Source: DATMNI01 sp963817515
GTDB lineage: Bacteria > Acidobacteriota > Terriglobia > Bryobacterales > Bryobacteraceae
Direction of reading: 5' to 3'
Assembly: GCA_963817515.1 (NCBI GenBank)
Contig: CAWFPJ010000023.1
Coordinates: forward strand, 372,001 to 436,000
Length of the DNA: 64,000 bases
Part shown: piece by piece, positions 43,584 to 53,742 of the stretch
How the letters are laid out: every line of letters begins with the position of its first letter
Numbering within the stretch: position 1 is the stretch's first letter
Made by a program: the position numbers and the translations under genes
Notes under the pieces: generated by a model
Told to the model about the DNA's origin: nothing
What the model saw: the letters and a program-made list of their open reading frames with translations, nothing else
Database searches by the model: none

Positions 43584-44570
43584 TCAGGCCAGTGCGTCCT
43601 TGCAGTATTGCAGACATCGGGCAATCTCTTTCATGCTGTCCGATCCTTCGGGCGGCGCGTATTCCAACTCGATCGTGGCCGGGAACTTGTACTTATCCTT
43701 CTTCATAAGCTGAAGGACTTCCCGGATGGGCGTCTGGCCCTGCCCCCATGGCATGTTTTGCCCCCCGTTGGTCTCATACTTCCGGTCTTTCAAATGCATA
43801 CTGGTGATGCGGTCGTGGTGCTGCTTCACGAAAGGAATCGGATCCGTGCTGGTTCCTGCGGTGTAATGGCCGAGATCCAGATTGATGGCGTTGTAGTCGG
43901 ACTGGGCCATGGCCTCATCCCATAGTTGGGGAGTGGCCTGGGTATGGGCGTGGTAGCCCACCATCATCTTCTCCTTGGCGGCGAATTCTCCAATCCTCCT
44001 GGTCAGGTTCCCATCGGTAGGAAGCTCCATTGTGATGTGATTGCAACCCAGCGCCTTGGCCACGTTGAAAGTGTACTGATACTCATCGTCCGACATGGCT
44101 TGAGTGAGTTGGAGTTTGAAGGCGTAGATTTGCACCCCCGCATCTTCGTACATTTTGCGCAGGGCCTTGAACTTGTCCATGGATACCGAGAGGCGCCATT
44201 GCTTGATTTGGTCGGCCGATCTTCGCTGCAACACCTGCTGCTCCGGAGTTAATGCGGACCGGTTACCGGCCTGGCCGCGACCCGGGCCCGGAGCCGCAGG
44301 ACCGGCGGGTCCGCCGCGGCCGCCCTGTACCGGCGCCCCGGCGAACTGTTCCGCCGGCGGAGATTGCAACTCACATGCGTTGATCCCCAACTCCACCATA
44401 TCCTTCAGCAGGGATTCGGCATCGCTGGGCATTCCGTGGAAGCTGTACGGCGAGATGACACCGACCTGAACGCCGCCGAATTTCGAATTCGGTTTGGCCG
44501 CCGCCCCTAACCTGGCAACCGGAAGGGCCGCCAGGGCGATCTTCCCTACATCTCGTCTGGTATAAATCAT
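43584..44570 (-). CDS. Exported sugar phosphate isomerase/epimerase-like TIM-barrel protein
   Basis: The 328-residue protein begins MIYTRRDVGKIALAALPVARL, a Tat-type leader (TRRDVGK). The rest is an AP-endonuclease-2-like TIM barrel: VGVISPYSFHGMPSDAESL, MVELGINACELQSPP, LGCNHITMELPTD, MVGYHAHTQ, NAINLDLGHYTAG and ITSMHLKDRK, with Glu/Asp/His residues that would bind a metal. A Gly/Pro-rich insert lies at about 80-105. Such proteins act on sugars or inositol-like substrates; the real reaction is unknown. It is monocistronic and convergent to rapZ. Confidence 0.82.
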   Translation of the reverse strand: MIYTRRDVGKIALAALPVARLGAAAKPNSKFGGVQVGVISPYSFHGMPSDAESLLKDMVELGINACELQSPPAEQFAGAPVQGGRGGPAGPAAPGPGRGQAGNRSALTPEQQVLQRRSADQIKQWRLSVSMDKFKALRKMYEDAGVQIYAFKLQLTQAMSDDEYQYTFNVAKALGCNHITMELPTDGNLTRRIGEFAAKEKMMVGYHAHTQATPQLWDEAMAQSDYNAINLDLGHYTAGTSTDPIPFVKQHHDRITSMHLKDRKYETNGGQNMPWGQGQTPIREVLQLMKKDKYKFPATIELEYAPPEGSDSMKEIARCLQYCKDALA

Positions 44571-44803
44571 TCCTGCTCCTCGGGAGACACAAGCTGCTGA
44601 CCGCGTGTGTCAAGTCGATCATATGTCCCGGAGTTTCGGTTTGCAATCGTGGGGCAGCCCATCGTGACTGCAAGCCGTTCCATTCCTCTGCTACTCTCGG
44701 GCTTAGGAGTTGAGGAGAATCCTCACCCCCTCATCGTTTCGACGCAGCGCCTGGCGCCGGTACAGAGCGGGAATGCAGGCATACCGATAAATAAGGACGT
44801 TCA

Positions 44804-46567
44804 ATGGGACGGCTTATTTCAGTCAACATAGGTCTTCCTCGTGATGTCACGTGGCGGGGAGAGACGGTCCACACCGGTATCTGGAAGCAAGCGGTTCAGG
44901 GCAGACAGACGGTCCGGCGGCTGAATGTTGTGGGCGACGGCCAGGGAGATCTTGCCGGGCACGGGGGAGAGCATCGTGCGGTAATGGTGTACCAGACGGA
45001 ATCGTATCGTCACTGGGAGGCACACCTCGGCCGCAGCGATTTTACTTTCGGGCAGTTTGGCGAAAACTTCACGGTGGACGGCTTGTCTGATGACCAGGTG
45101 TGCATTGGCGATCGCTATCGGATTGGCGGCGCGCTCTTCGAAGTGACGCAGCCGCGCGTCACGTGCTACCGCGTAGGCATCAGAATGGACGAGCCGAAAA
45201 TGGCTGCTTTGCTCGTGTCTCATCACCGGCCCGGCTTCTATTTCCGCGTACTTGAGGAAGGCGAAGTAGGCGCCGGAGACGAAATTACGAAGGTTGCGGA
45301 CGGGCCCGGGCGCATGAGCGTAGCGGCCATCGACGCCCTGCTTTACCTGCCAGGCCACCCTCGCGATGAATTGGAGCGGTCGCTGCAAATTCCGGCGCTG
45401 AGTCAGGGATGGAGAGGTTCCTTGCAGGCGTTGATCGATCAGGAGGTAACGGGAACCGCCGGGGTAGGCAATGCCGGCCTGAGCGCTGCTGCGGGACCAC
45501 CACCGGCATGGCCCGGTTTCCGGTCGTTACGGGTCGCAAGGGTGGATCGGGAAAGTGCCAGCGTGATTTCGTTGTCGTTCGAGGCGGCAGACGGGTCGTC
45601 GCTGCCCGCAGCGCTACCTGGCCAGTTTCTAGTATTGCGGCTGCGGATCAAGCCGGACCTCCCACCCGTCCTGCGGAACTATTCGATGTCGGGCCCACCG
45701 GGCGGGAATGCTTACCGCGTCAGCATCAAGCAGGAAATCCATGGCATGGCCAGCACGTTCTTGCACAAAGAAATCAAGGTTGGGGACGTTCTCGAGGTGA
45801 GTGCGCCCAGAGGAAGTTTCACGCTGAGGCCGGGCGATGAGCCTGTCGTCCTGTTGAGCGCCGGCATCGGAGCCACTCCTGTGCTTGCGATGCTTCATGC
45901 GCTCGCGTCCGCGGCTTCTACCCGGGAAGTCTGGTGGCTCCATGGCGCCCGTAACCGCAGCGATCATCCCTTTGCGCAAGAATCGCGCGGGCTTCTGAAA
46001 GCGCTCGCACACGGCCGGAGCTATATCGCATACAGCAGGCCGGGGCCTGAGGATCAACCGGGTCAAGACTACGATTCGCCCGGACACCTGAACGTGCAGA
46101 TGCTGGATCAACTTGATGTGCCCCGAAGCGCAGATTTCTATCTCTGTGGACCCGCTGCATTCCTTGCCGGCTTCACGGCGGGCCTTAAGGCATGGGGTGT
46201 AGACGCGACGCGGGTTCACACCGAGATCTTCGGTCCTGGTGAATCGATCACGCCTGGTATCGCCTCTTCTTCCCGGCGGCCTCCTCACCAGCCTCCGGGA
46301 ACTCCGGGTCCGGGGCCTCAGGTCTCGTTCACGCGAAGCGGGCTGACGGTTCCCTGGGGTTCACCTTTCAACAGCTTGCTTGAACTCGCAGAAGCCTGCG
46401 ACATCTCCGTGAAGTGGTCATGCCGTACCGGCGTTTGCCACATGTGTGAAAGTGCATTGATTGGAGGTGCGGTGGACTATCAGCCAGACCCGCTGGAGCC
46501 GCCCGCGGAAGGCAACGTTCTGATTTGCTGTTCGCAGCCGCGGGTTGATGTCGAGATCGATCTCTAG
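44804..46567 (+). CDS. MOSC - flavoreductase - [2Fe-2S] ferredoxin fusion protein
   Basis: The 587-residue cytoplasmic protein has three parts. Residues 1-220 are a YiiM-type MOSC domain (GDGQGDLAGHGGEHRAVMVYQ, FGENFTVDGL, and QPRVTCYRVG with the conserved Cys). Residues about 240-465 are a ferredoxin-reductase module (LRNYSMSG for FAD, LLSAGIGATPVLAMLHAL for NAD(P)H, FYLCGPAAF). Residues about 495-587 are a plant-type ferredoxin with Cys540, Cys545, Cys548 and a fourth Cys at 575/576. MOSC domains bind molybdenum cofactor or relate to sulfur transfer, so this could be a self-contained NAD(P)H-fed reductase of N-hydroxylated compounds; the substrate is inferred. No Moco-synthesis genes are near. 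Confidence 0.85.
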   Translation: MGRLISVNIGLPRDVTWRGETVHTGIWKQAVQGRQTVRRLNVVGDGQGDLAGHGGEHRAVMVYQTESYRHWEAHLGRSDFTFGQFGENFTVDGLSDDQVCIGDRYRIGGALFEVTQPRVTCYRVGIRMDEPKMAALLVSHHRPGFYFRVLEEGEVGAGDEITKVADGPGRMSVAAIDALLYLPGHPRDELERSLQIPALSQGWRGSLQALIDQEVTGTAGVGNAGLSAAAGPPPAWPGFRSLRVARVDRESASVISLSFEAADGSSLPAALPGQFLVLRLRIKPDLPPVLRNYSMSGPPGGNAYRVSIKQEIHGMASTFLHKEIKVGDVLEVSAPRGSFTLRPGDEPVVLLSAGIGATPVLAMLHALASAASTREVWWLHGARNRSDHPFAQESRGLLKALAHGRSYIAYSRPGPEDQPGQDYDSPGHLNVQMLDQLDVPRSADFYLCGPAAFLAGFTAGLKAWGVDATRVHTEIFGPGESITPGIASSSRRPPHQPPGTPGPGPQVSFTRSGLTVPWGSPFNSLLELAEACDISVKWSCRTGVCHMCESALIGGAVDYQPDPLEPPAEGNVLICCSQPRVDVEIDL

Positions 46568-46606
46568 CTCGCAGAGCTGGGTTGACCCGCCTGAAGCGGC
46601 GCGTCT

Positions 46607-49561
46607 CTACCGCAGGCTGATGGTGGCGGTCGTCTGGCTGAGGGTGCTCCCAAACAACAGGACAACAGGCACATCGCCGCGGCCGCAAGTCGCTCCAGCA
46701 GGCGCGGGGGGAGGGGGCTGCTCCGGAATTCGCAAGTTGACCTGAATGGCTCCGGCGATCAGCCCCGGCGCACTACCCGAATACAACACTTCCGCCGGGC
46801 AGGATCCAACGTAGGCCGAGGCCGGCACCGTGCGCGGCAGCGTTTCCTGGACGACTGTGCCGTCTGGCGGAATCGGATCGAGAATACCCGCGCCGGTGCC
46901 GAACAGAACCACGATGGACCCGGGGCGCGCCGGGTTGGACGGCGTGTTGTACGAGCCATCCTCGTTCAACGCCGCAGCCTGGCCGCTGCCCGAGGAGTCC
47001 ACCGTGAAGAGGCCGGGGGTGGCCCCTGTGACCGGGATGGTGAGGACTTGCGATCTGGCGCCCGCGTACTCGATCTGAACCTGGGTCGTCGACTTGCCTG
47101 CGAGCGCGAACGGAGTTATCGCGTTCACCTGATCGGAGCGCACGAACAGCAGCGGCGCCGGAGCACCATCGAAGAGGACCCGGGTATTGGCGAGAATGGT
47201 GGGCAGGCGGCCCGCGGAATCGAAGCCGGCCGCGACGCCGGTCTGTGGGCCGATTCCCGAGCCGAAGAAGCTGACGATCTCACCCGGCGAAACCAGGTTC
47301 GGCGCCAGACTGGCCGCATTCGCTTCGCACATGAGTGTGAATGGGGATTGGATCGTGAGGTCCATTTGCGCGAGGAATGCATCACCGGCGAAGGCGTAGA
47401 GATTCGTTGAATCAAAACTGCGGCTGCCTCCACCGAATGCGGCTTGCAGCGGGCTTCCGGCGGTAGGGAAGTCGGCTGCGCCGGTCGAGCCCGCCAGGTA
47501 GACCTTGCCTTCTGGACCGAGTGCAATCGCCGCCCCCGAACTGGCTCCTCCGGAACCGCCAAGATAGCTGGAGTATTTCAGCGCGGCGCCTCCCGCGGAG
47601 AGACGAACCAGAAAGGCCGTGGGATTAGCGATTCCGCATCGTTGAGCGGCATCGACCGTGGTTGGAAAATCGAGAATTCGCCCGTTTCCATACGGTCCAG
47701 TGGAGCCAGTGACATAGACATCGCCGGACGGATCCAAGGCGATGGCGCGCCCGAAATCGGGGCCATTGCCGCCGAAGACGCTCGAGAACATCAGGGCGTT
47801 GCCGGACGGGGCGAACCGGGTCACGAAGACATCGCCGCCCTGGCCACCCGGCTTGGCTCGCCGCTGGTATGTTCCGGCGGTGGTCGGGAAGTCCGTTGAG
47901 GTGGTCGCGCCGGTAACATAGGCAGAGCCCGAGCCATCCACCGCCAAGCCGTATGCGTAAGTGACGTTGTTACCTCCGAGGTAAGTGGAGTAGGCCAGGG
48001 CCGTGCCGGTGCTGTTGAGCTTGGCGACGAAACCCGTGGCATCGCCCGCGTGCCGGCTCTGGAACGCACCCGATGTGACCGGGAAGTCGCCGGAAGAAGT
48101 GATGCCGGTGACGTAGGCATTTCCAGAGGAATCGAGACCAAGGGCAAACGCGTAGTTTTCGAGCGATCCGCCCAAATAAGTCGAGTAGAGGAGACTGGTG
48201 CCGGCCGGATTGATTCGCGCGACGAAAACGTCGGAGTAGCCGTGAAGCGCCGGCTGCAGGACGCCCGGTGTGACCGGGAAGTTCGGTGAGCTGGTGGCGC
48301 CGGCAACAAAGGCGGCGCCGGATGCGTCCACGGCAATTCCATAGCCCTGGTCGATCCCGGTTCCTCCCAGGTAGCTGGAGTAAACCAGTGTCCCGGAAGG
48401 GCCGAGCTTGGCCACAAAGCCGTCACCTGCGGGACTGGTAAATGGAGGGAGTGAACTGCCCCCCGTGCCCCCGAACCGCGGCTGCGCGGCCCCGGAGGTA
48501 ACGGGGAAATCTTTGGAGTTCGTGCCTCCGGTGAGATAGGCGTTGCCTTGCGCATCGACGGCTATCGCCATGGCTGCGTCCTGGTCGCTTCCGCCCAGAT
48601 ACGTGGCGTAGACCAGGGCCGTGCCTTGCGGATTGAGTTTGGCCACAAATGCGTCGGTGGCGCCCGAGAATGTTCGTCCCGGGGCAAATCCGGTGGTTAA
48701 CGGAAAGGCTGCGGAAGCGGTGATGCCTGCCACATAGAGATTGCCGGCGAAATCGCGCGCAACCGAAAACGCGCCATCGTTGCCGGCGCCGCCCAGGAAC
48801 GTCCCGTACGAAACCACCGGATCGATGACGAGCGGAAGCGTGTGGTCGTACGCGCCGATTTCGAAACCAACCCGTTGCGCGCCGCGCCGCCGATAGCGGC
48901 CGGAGACCTCATGGCGCACCTGTCCGGAAAGCTGGTAGACGCGCGGTTTGCGGTGCTGGAGCGTCTGGCTTCCGAGAGAAAAAACCAGGTTTCCAGCGTC
49001 GTCCAGTTGCATGCGGTGGGCGCCGGAGAATTCGAGCGAGATCACGTCCGGGTCGGCTCCGGGAAATACTAGAAAATCGTATTCGAGTTGTTCGGAGCCG
49101 CCATAAACCAGATCGATTCCGGGATACACGCGCTCGAACTTGACCGAGGAGTAAGCAGACTGGTTCGTGCGCCACTCTTTCGGATCGCTGCCGATCAGGT
49201 AATGAATGCTCCCGGGCACGGGCTTGATACCCACGCCCGCAGGCCTTTCCGCCGAGCCGCCCAAGCTCATCCTCAGACTACCGTTCTGATTGCACAGAAG
49301 CGCCTCGCCGCCCGCCATCAAAAACAGGCTGGAGCGCAGGGTACGCGAGAAAAACTGCACCGATGGGCCGGCCTGCCCCAGGTTGGGTTCGAAAGCCACA
49401 AGAGGCCGCAGCGAGCTCGTTCGCAAAGCCATCGCAGCGTCACGAGTGCCAGAGGGCGCTGCCGCCGCGCCGAGTGCTGCCCCCAGCAGCAGGGCGAAGC
49501 CGAGCCGGATCGTGCGGGCAAATGCGTCGCAGGTTGACGGAAGCATCGACCGGTAAAGCAT
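46607..49561 (-). CDS. Secreted SBBP-repeat propeller protein with TIGR03437-like C-terminus
   Basis: The 984-residue protein has a signal-like N-terminus (IRLGFALLLGAALGAAAAP), an N-terminal domain of about 200 residues (FEPNLGQAGPSVQFFSRT, YPGIDLVYGGSEQLEYDF), then about nine SBBP repeats of roughly 55 residues, each with SYLGG, GYGIAVDASGAAFVAGAT and DFPVT forms. The last 240 residues (NLVSPGEIVSFFGSGIGPQ, VRSDQVNAITPFALAGKSTT, VVLFGTGAGILDP) are the Solibacter-type C-terminal domain. Location is extracellular or outer surface; the binding partner is unknown. The protein matches the 26262 propeller in its C-terminal domain but has a different repeat type. Confidence 0.88.
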   Translation of the reverse strand: MLYRSMLPSTCDAFARTIRLGFALLLGAALGAAAAPSGTRDAAMALRTSSLRPLVAFEPNLGQAGPSVQFFSRTLRSSLFLMAGGEALLCNQNGSLRMSLGGSAERPAGVGIKPVPGSIHYLIGSDPKEWRTNQSAYSSVKFERVYPGIDLVYGGSEQLEYDFLVFPGADPDVISLEFSGAHRMQLDDAGNLVFSLGSQTLQHRKPRVYQLSGQVRHEVSGRYRRRGAQRVGFEIGAYDHTLPLVIDPVVSYGTFLGGAGNDGAFSVARDFAGNLYVAGITASAAFPLTTGFAPGRTFSGATDAFVAKLNPQGTALVYATYLGGSDQDAAMAIAVDAQGNAYLTGGTNSKDFPVTSGAAQPRFGGTGGSSLPPFTSPAGDGFVAKLGPSGTLVYSSYLGGTGIDQGYGIAVDASGAAFVAGATSSPNFPVTPGVLQPALHGYSDVFVARINPAGTSLLYSTYLGGSLENYAFALGLDSSGNAYVTGITSSGDFPVTSGAFQSRHAGDATGFVAKLNSTGTALAYSTYLGGNNVTYAYGLAVDGSGSAYVTGATTSTDFPTTAGTYQRRAKPGGQGGDVFVTRFAPSGNALMFSSVFGGNGPDFGRAIALDPSGDVYVTGSTGPYGNGRILDFPTTVDAAQRCGIANPTAFLVRLSAGGAALKYSSYLGGSGGASSGAAIALGPEGKVYLAGSTGAADFPTAGSPLQAAFGGGSRSFDSTNLYAFAGDAFLAQMDLTIQSPFTLMCEANAASLAPNLVSPGEIVSFFGSGIGPQTGVAAGFDSAGRLPTILANTRVLFDGAPAPLLFVRSDQVNAITPFALAGKSTTQVQIEYAGARSQVLTIPVTGATPGLFTVDSSGSGQAAALNEDGSYNTPSNPARPGSIVVLFGTGAGILDPIPPDGTVVQETLPRTVPASAYVGSCPAEVLYSGSAPGLIAGAIQVNLRIPEQPPPPAPAGATCGRGDVPVVLLFGSTLSQTTATISLR

Positions 49562-49593
49562 AGTGGTAATCCTACGATATTCTTGAGGATGAT

Positions 49594-50595
49594 ATGAAAT
49601 ACAGTCGCCTTTTTCTGTTGGGAACGTTGTGCATCCGGCCGGCGCCGGCGCAGCATGTGGTGCACGTGTCGCCTTCCACCGTGGAATGGGGCTATTTCGC
49701 GGCGGACGCCAAACCGGTGCTGACCGTGAAACCCGGCGAACTGGTCACCATCGATACCATCGTTGGAATCCCCGAAATGCTGGAGCGTTTGGGAGCGGCG
49801 GCGGACAACCCCATCCGTGAAATGAAGGAAATGTACGCCAAGGTCAAGGACCGCGGGCCTGGTCCACACTTTCTCACGGGGCCCATAGCCGTGGAAGGCG
49901 CCATGCCGGGCGATGTGCTGGAGGTGGAGATTGTGGACATCCGCCTGCGCTCTCCTTACGGGTGGATGATGATCCAAAAAGGCGCCGGCGCTCTGCCGGA
50001 GGAATTTCCCTACCTGCGGGAGAAATTGGTGCGTCTGGACGAACAGAGTAAGACGGCTGAGTTCGCCCCCGGCATCCGCATCCCGGTGCGGCCGTTTTTC
50101 GGCACTCTCGGTGTGGCCCCGTCGACAGGTCGCACCAGCAGCGGTCCGCCTGGATATTTTGCCGGTAACCTGGACAATAAGTGGCTGGTGGCCGGAACCA
50201 GAATCTATATTCCCGTGCAGATTCCGGGCGCCCTCTTTTCGGTAGGGGATGGACACGCCGCGCAGGGCGACGGGGAAGTTTGCGTCACCGCCATCGAAAC
50301 CAACCTGACCGGAGTGTTTCGCTTCAGCATTCGGAAAAACAGCAAACTGCGCTGGCCCCGGGCGGAAACCCCAACCCAGATCATCACGATGGGGCTGAAC
50401 GAAGATCTGAATGAGGCTGTTCGCCAGGCGGCCAGGCAGATGATTGACTACCTCGTCTCCGATCGCGGACTCTCGCGCGACGACGCGTACATGCTTACCA
50501 GTGCGGCGGTCGATCTGCACGTGACCCAGGTGGTGGATGGCGTCAAGGGCGTGCACGCCACGCTGCCCAAAGCCATTTTTGAGGCGGCTCGATAA
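49594..50595 (+). CDS. Exported acetamidase/formamidase-family protein
   Basis: The 333-residue protein carries a short signal sequence (MKYSRLFLLGTLCIRPAPAQ) and then the FmdA/AmdA fold: GELVTIDTIVG, TGPIAVEGAMPGDVLEVEIVDI, RPFFGTLGVAP, GYFAGNLDNKWLVAGTRIYIPVQIPGALFSVGDGHAAQGDGEV and DAYMLTSAAVDLHVTQVVDG. Family members release ammonia from formamide or acetamide and are mostly cytoplasmic; the exported form is common in this group and may act on another amide. Its start is divergent from the SBBP gene with 32 bases between. Confidence 0.88.
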   Translation: MKYSRLFLLGTLCIRPAPAQHVVHVSPSTVEWGYFAADAKPVLTVKPGELVTIDTIVGIPEMLERLGAAADNPIREMKEMYAKVKDRGPGPHFLTGPIAVEGAMPGDVLEVEIVDIRLRSPYGWMMIQKGAGALPEEFPYLREKLVRLDEQSKTAEFAPGIRIPVRPFFGTLGVAPSTGRTSSGPPGYFAGNLDNKWLVAGTRIYIPVQIPGALFSVGDGHAAQGDGEVCVTAIETNLTGVFRFSIRKNSKLRWPRAETPTQIITMGLNEDLNEAVRQAARQMIDYLVSDRGLSRDDAYMLTSAAVDLHVTQVVDGVKGVHATLPKAIFEAAR

Positions 50596-50688
50596 CTGCG
50601 GTTAGATATGACACTGTCCTGCTCCCCTGCAGTTAGTTGAGTTGCAAATCAGGCCTGCGGCTTCCCATCAGTGCCGCTGTTTGAAGTG

Positions 50689-50847
50689 TCAGTGCCGTCG
50701 ATTCTCGGGCCGCCACCTGACACGTATCAAACCCGCTGCTATTAAGCCTATCCCTAAGAACACAGTTCCCGCGGGCTCAGGAAACTGGCGTGTAGGAATA
50801 GTTCTGCAGAAGCTCGGAAAGGGAGTTTCGATCGAACTATCACGTAA
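50689..50847 (-). pseudogene. Orphan PEP-CTERM sorting tail
   Basis: In the 274-base gap on the minus strand a frame without a start codon reads TRQFPEPAGTVFLGIGLIAA followed by GLIRVRWRPENRRH and a stop (50691-50689). This is a full PEP-CTERM signal: PEP box (50781 downward), hydrophobic helix and basic tail. The frame is open back only to about 50847 with no ectodomain. It is best read as the remnant of a lost gene; a frameshifted or alternative-start small gene is less likely. Confidence 0.45.
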
Positions 50848-50869
50848 TGGGAGGCTGTATTATGAATCT

Positions 50870-52057
<1,188 letters not shown>

Positions 52058-52076
52058 AGAAAACCAAGGAGTGAGT

Positions 52077-52817
52077 GTGCACAACTCGACGACGACCCGC
52101 CACATGAAGACAACTGCCTGTCACATGAAATGGATATTATCATTCGCGCTTCTATGCGGCAGCCAATTGTTAGCTGAAGATCCGCACCAGATCGATTCCA
52201 AGCGGGCATCGCGCGACGCTCAATCCGACACAGATCCGAAGTCCGGTTTTTGGCGCGACGCTCCCGTCGTTGTTGCGCGCAGCGACCGCCAGGGTAACCC
52301 GGTGCCCGGGTATCAGACTGAAATCCGCTCGCGCTGGACCGGCACCAATCTCTATTTCCTGTTCACCTGTCCCTACGAAAAGTTCTATCTAAAACCCAAT
52401 CCCGATGCCAAAGCCGAGACCAACGAACTCTGGAAATGGGACGTTGCGGAGGTCTTCATAGGTTCCGACTTCAAGAACATTCGCAAGTACCGGGAGTTCG
52501 AAGTCTCGCCGCAAAGTGAGTGGGTGGATTTGGATATTGACCTGGATTCGCCCCACCACGAAGACGGATGGATTTGGAACTCCGGATTCAAGGTTTCCAC
52601 CCGGGTGGATGAAGCCGCCAAGACCTGGTATGCCTTTATGCAGATTCCTTACTCATCAGTGGACTCACGTTCGCCGGCCGCGGGCAATACCCTCAGGGTG
52701 AATTTCTTCCTTTCGGAGGGAGAGCGGCCGGCGCATAAATCCGTTACCTGGCAGCCTACTGGTAAACCCTCGTTCCACGTTCCTGAGGCCTTTGGCACCT
52801 TGAAACTTGTAAACTGA
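52077..52817 (+). CDS. Exported carbohydrate-binding family 9-like protein
   Basis: GTG 52077 is chosen for AAGGAG at 52066-52071 (five bases upstream); ATG 52104 or ATG 52125 would also leave the signal peptide MKWILSFALLCGSQLLAE intact. The mature protein of about 215 residues resembles a CBM9-like beta-sandwich (WRDAPVVVARSDRQGN, TEIRSRWTGTNLYFLFTC, ELWKWDVAEVFIGSDF, EFEVSPQSEWVDLDIDL, TWYAFMQIPYSSVD). Such domains bind sugar chain ends or stand alone in redox or decorating roles. It lies 19 bases after the amidohydrolase stop, so the two are likely co-transcribed. Confidence 0.8.
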   Translation: MHNSTTTRHMKTTACHMKWILSFALLCGSQLLAEDPHQIDSKRASRDAQSDTDPKSGFWRDAPVVVARSDRQGNPVPGYQTEIRSRWTGTNLYFLFTCPYEKFYLKPNPDAKAETNELWKWDVAEVFIGSDFKNIRKYREFEVSPQSEWVDLDIDLDSPHHEDGWIWNSGFKVSTRVDEAAKTWYAFMQIPYSSVDSRSPAAGNTLRVNFFLSEGERPAHKSVTWQPTGKPSFHVPEAFGTLKLVN

Positions 52818-52829
52818 AAAATCCAGCCA

Positions 52830-53633
52830 TCACACGATAATCACTTCCAGGCCCTTGTCCCGCAGCTTTGCGGCGGTTTCATGCGGTACTTGATTATCCG
52901 TGATCACTCGCCGTGCGCAATGGATACCGCCAATGAGCGAGAGACCGCGCCGCCCAAACTTACTGGCGTCCGCCACCACGGTAACTTCATTGGACGCGCT
53001 GATCATGACGTTATTCAGTTGCGCCTCCAGGATATCCGGCGTGGAAAACCCCTCGTCGATATCCAGGCCATCCACCGCGAGGAAGAGGTGATCGGCGTGC
53101 AACTCCTTGAGCATTCGCTCGGCTTGGGGGCCTACGAATGAGCTGGACGCCTGCCTCAGCAGGCCGCCGATCATGATCAGCGAAACGCCCTCGCATTCCG
53201 CCAGCGCATACGCGATATTCAAAGCGTTCGTGATAACGGTCAGCGGCTGAATCCGGGTTGCCTTGATTTGTCTCGCGATCTGGGCAGTGGTGGTTCCCGA
53301 GTCGAGAATAATCGTTTGATTGGGTTTGAGCAATTGGGCGGCCGCCTGGCCGATCCGCACCTTCTCGGCGTGGTGAATCGTCTCTTTGAGGCGAAGCGGA
53401 TAGTCTACTACCGGGCTTAACTGCCGGACGGCGCCGCCGTGAGAGCGTATCAGATCGCCACGCTCCGAAAGCACATCCAGGTCTCCGCGGGCGGTCACGG
53501 CTGAGACGTGGAACCGATCGACTACTTCTTCCACTGTGATCCGGCCGTGCTGCTCTATCACCTGCTGGATCTTTTGGCGTCTTTCCTCGGCGAGCAACCG
53601 GGTCGGTTTGGGTTCTGTAGCCAGTTCTTCCAC
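52830..53633 (-). CDS. DeoR-family transcriptional regulator
   Basis: The 267-residue protein has the DeoR helix-turn-helix (RRQKIQQVIEQHGRITVEEVVDRFHVSAVTARGDLDVL, residues about 18-55) with the family's RSHGGAV wing, then a DeoRC sugar-phosphate-isomerase-like effector domain (DSGTTTAQIARQI, VITNALNIAYAL, LFLAVDGLDIDEGF, ADASKFGRRGLSLIG). These repressors usually bind a phosphorylated sugar. It is convergent with the CBM9-like gene and divergent from the DUF1592 gene (109-base gap), so either side could be its target. Confidence 0.92.
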   Translation of the reverse strand: MEELATEPKPTRLLAEERRQKIQQVIEQHGRITVEEVVDRFHVSAVTARGDLDVLSERGDLIRSHGGAVRQLSPVVDYPLRLKETIHHAEKVRIGQAAAQLLKPNQTIILDSGTTTAQIARQIKATRIQPLTVITNALNIAYALAECEGVSLIMIGGLLRQASSSFVGPQAERMLKELHADHLFLAVDGLDIDEGFSTPDILEAQLNNVMISASNEVTVVADASKFGRRGLSLIGGIHCARRVITDNQVPHETAAKLRDKGLEVIIV

Positions 53634-53742
53634 ATCTTATTCTAGCCGATCGTTCATCGCCAAACGTAAGCAAACGGGGTCCGTTCGTAATATGCAAATG
53701 CTGTTAGTTTCATAATATGATGGTTACGCGCACTGGAGGCCC

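Noticed and set aside
50642..50869. N-terminal extension of the amidohydrolase
   Set aside because: The extension lies over the PEP-CTERM relic, is rich in Cys/Arg and precedes a clear Tat leader.
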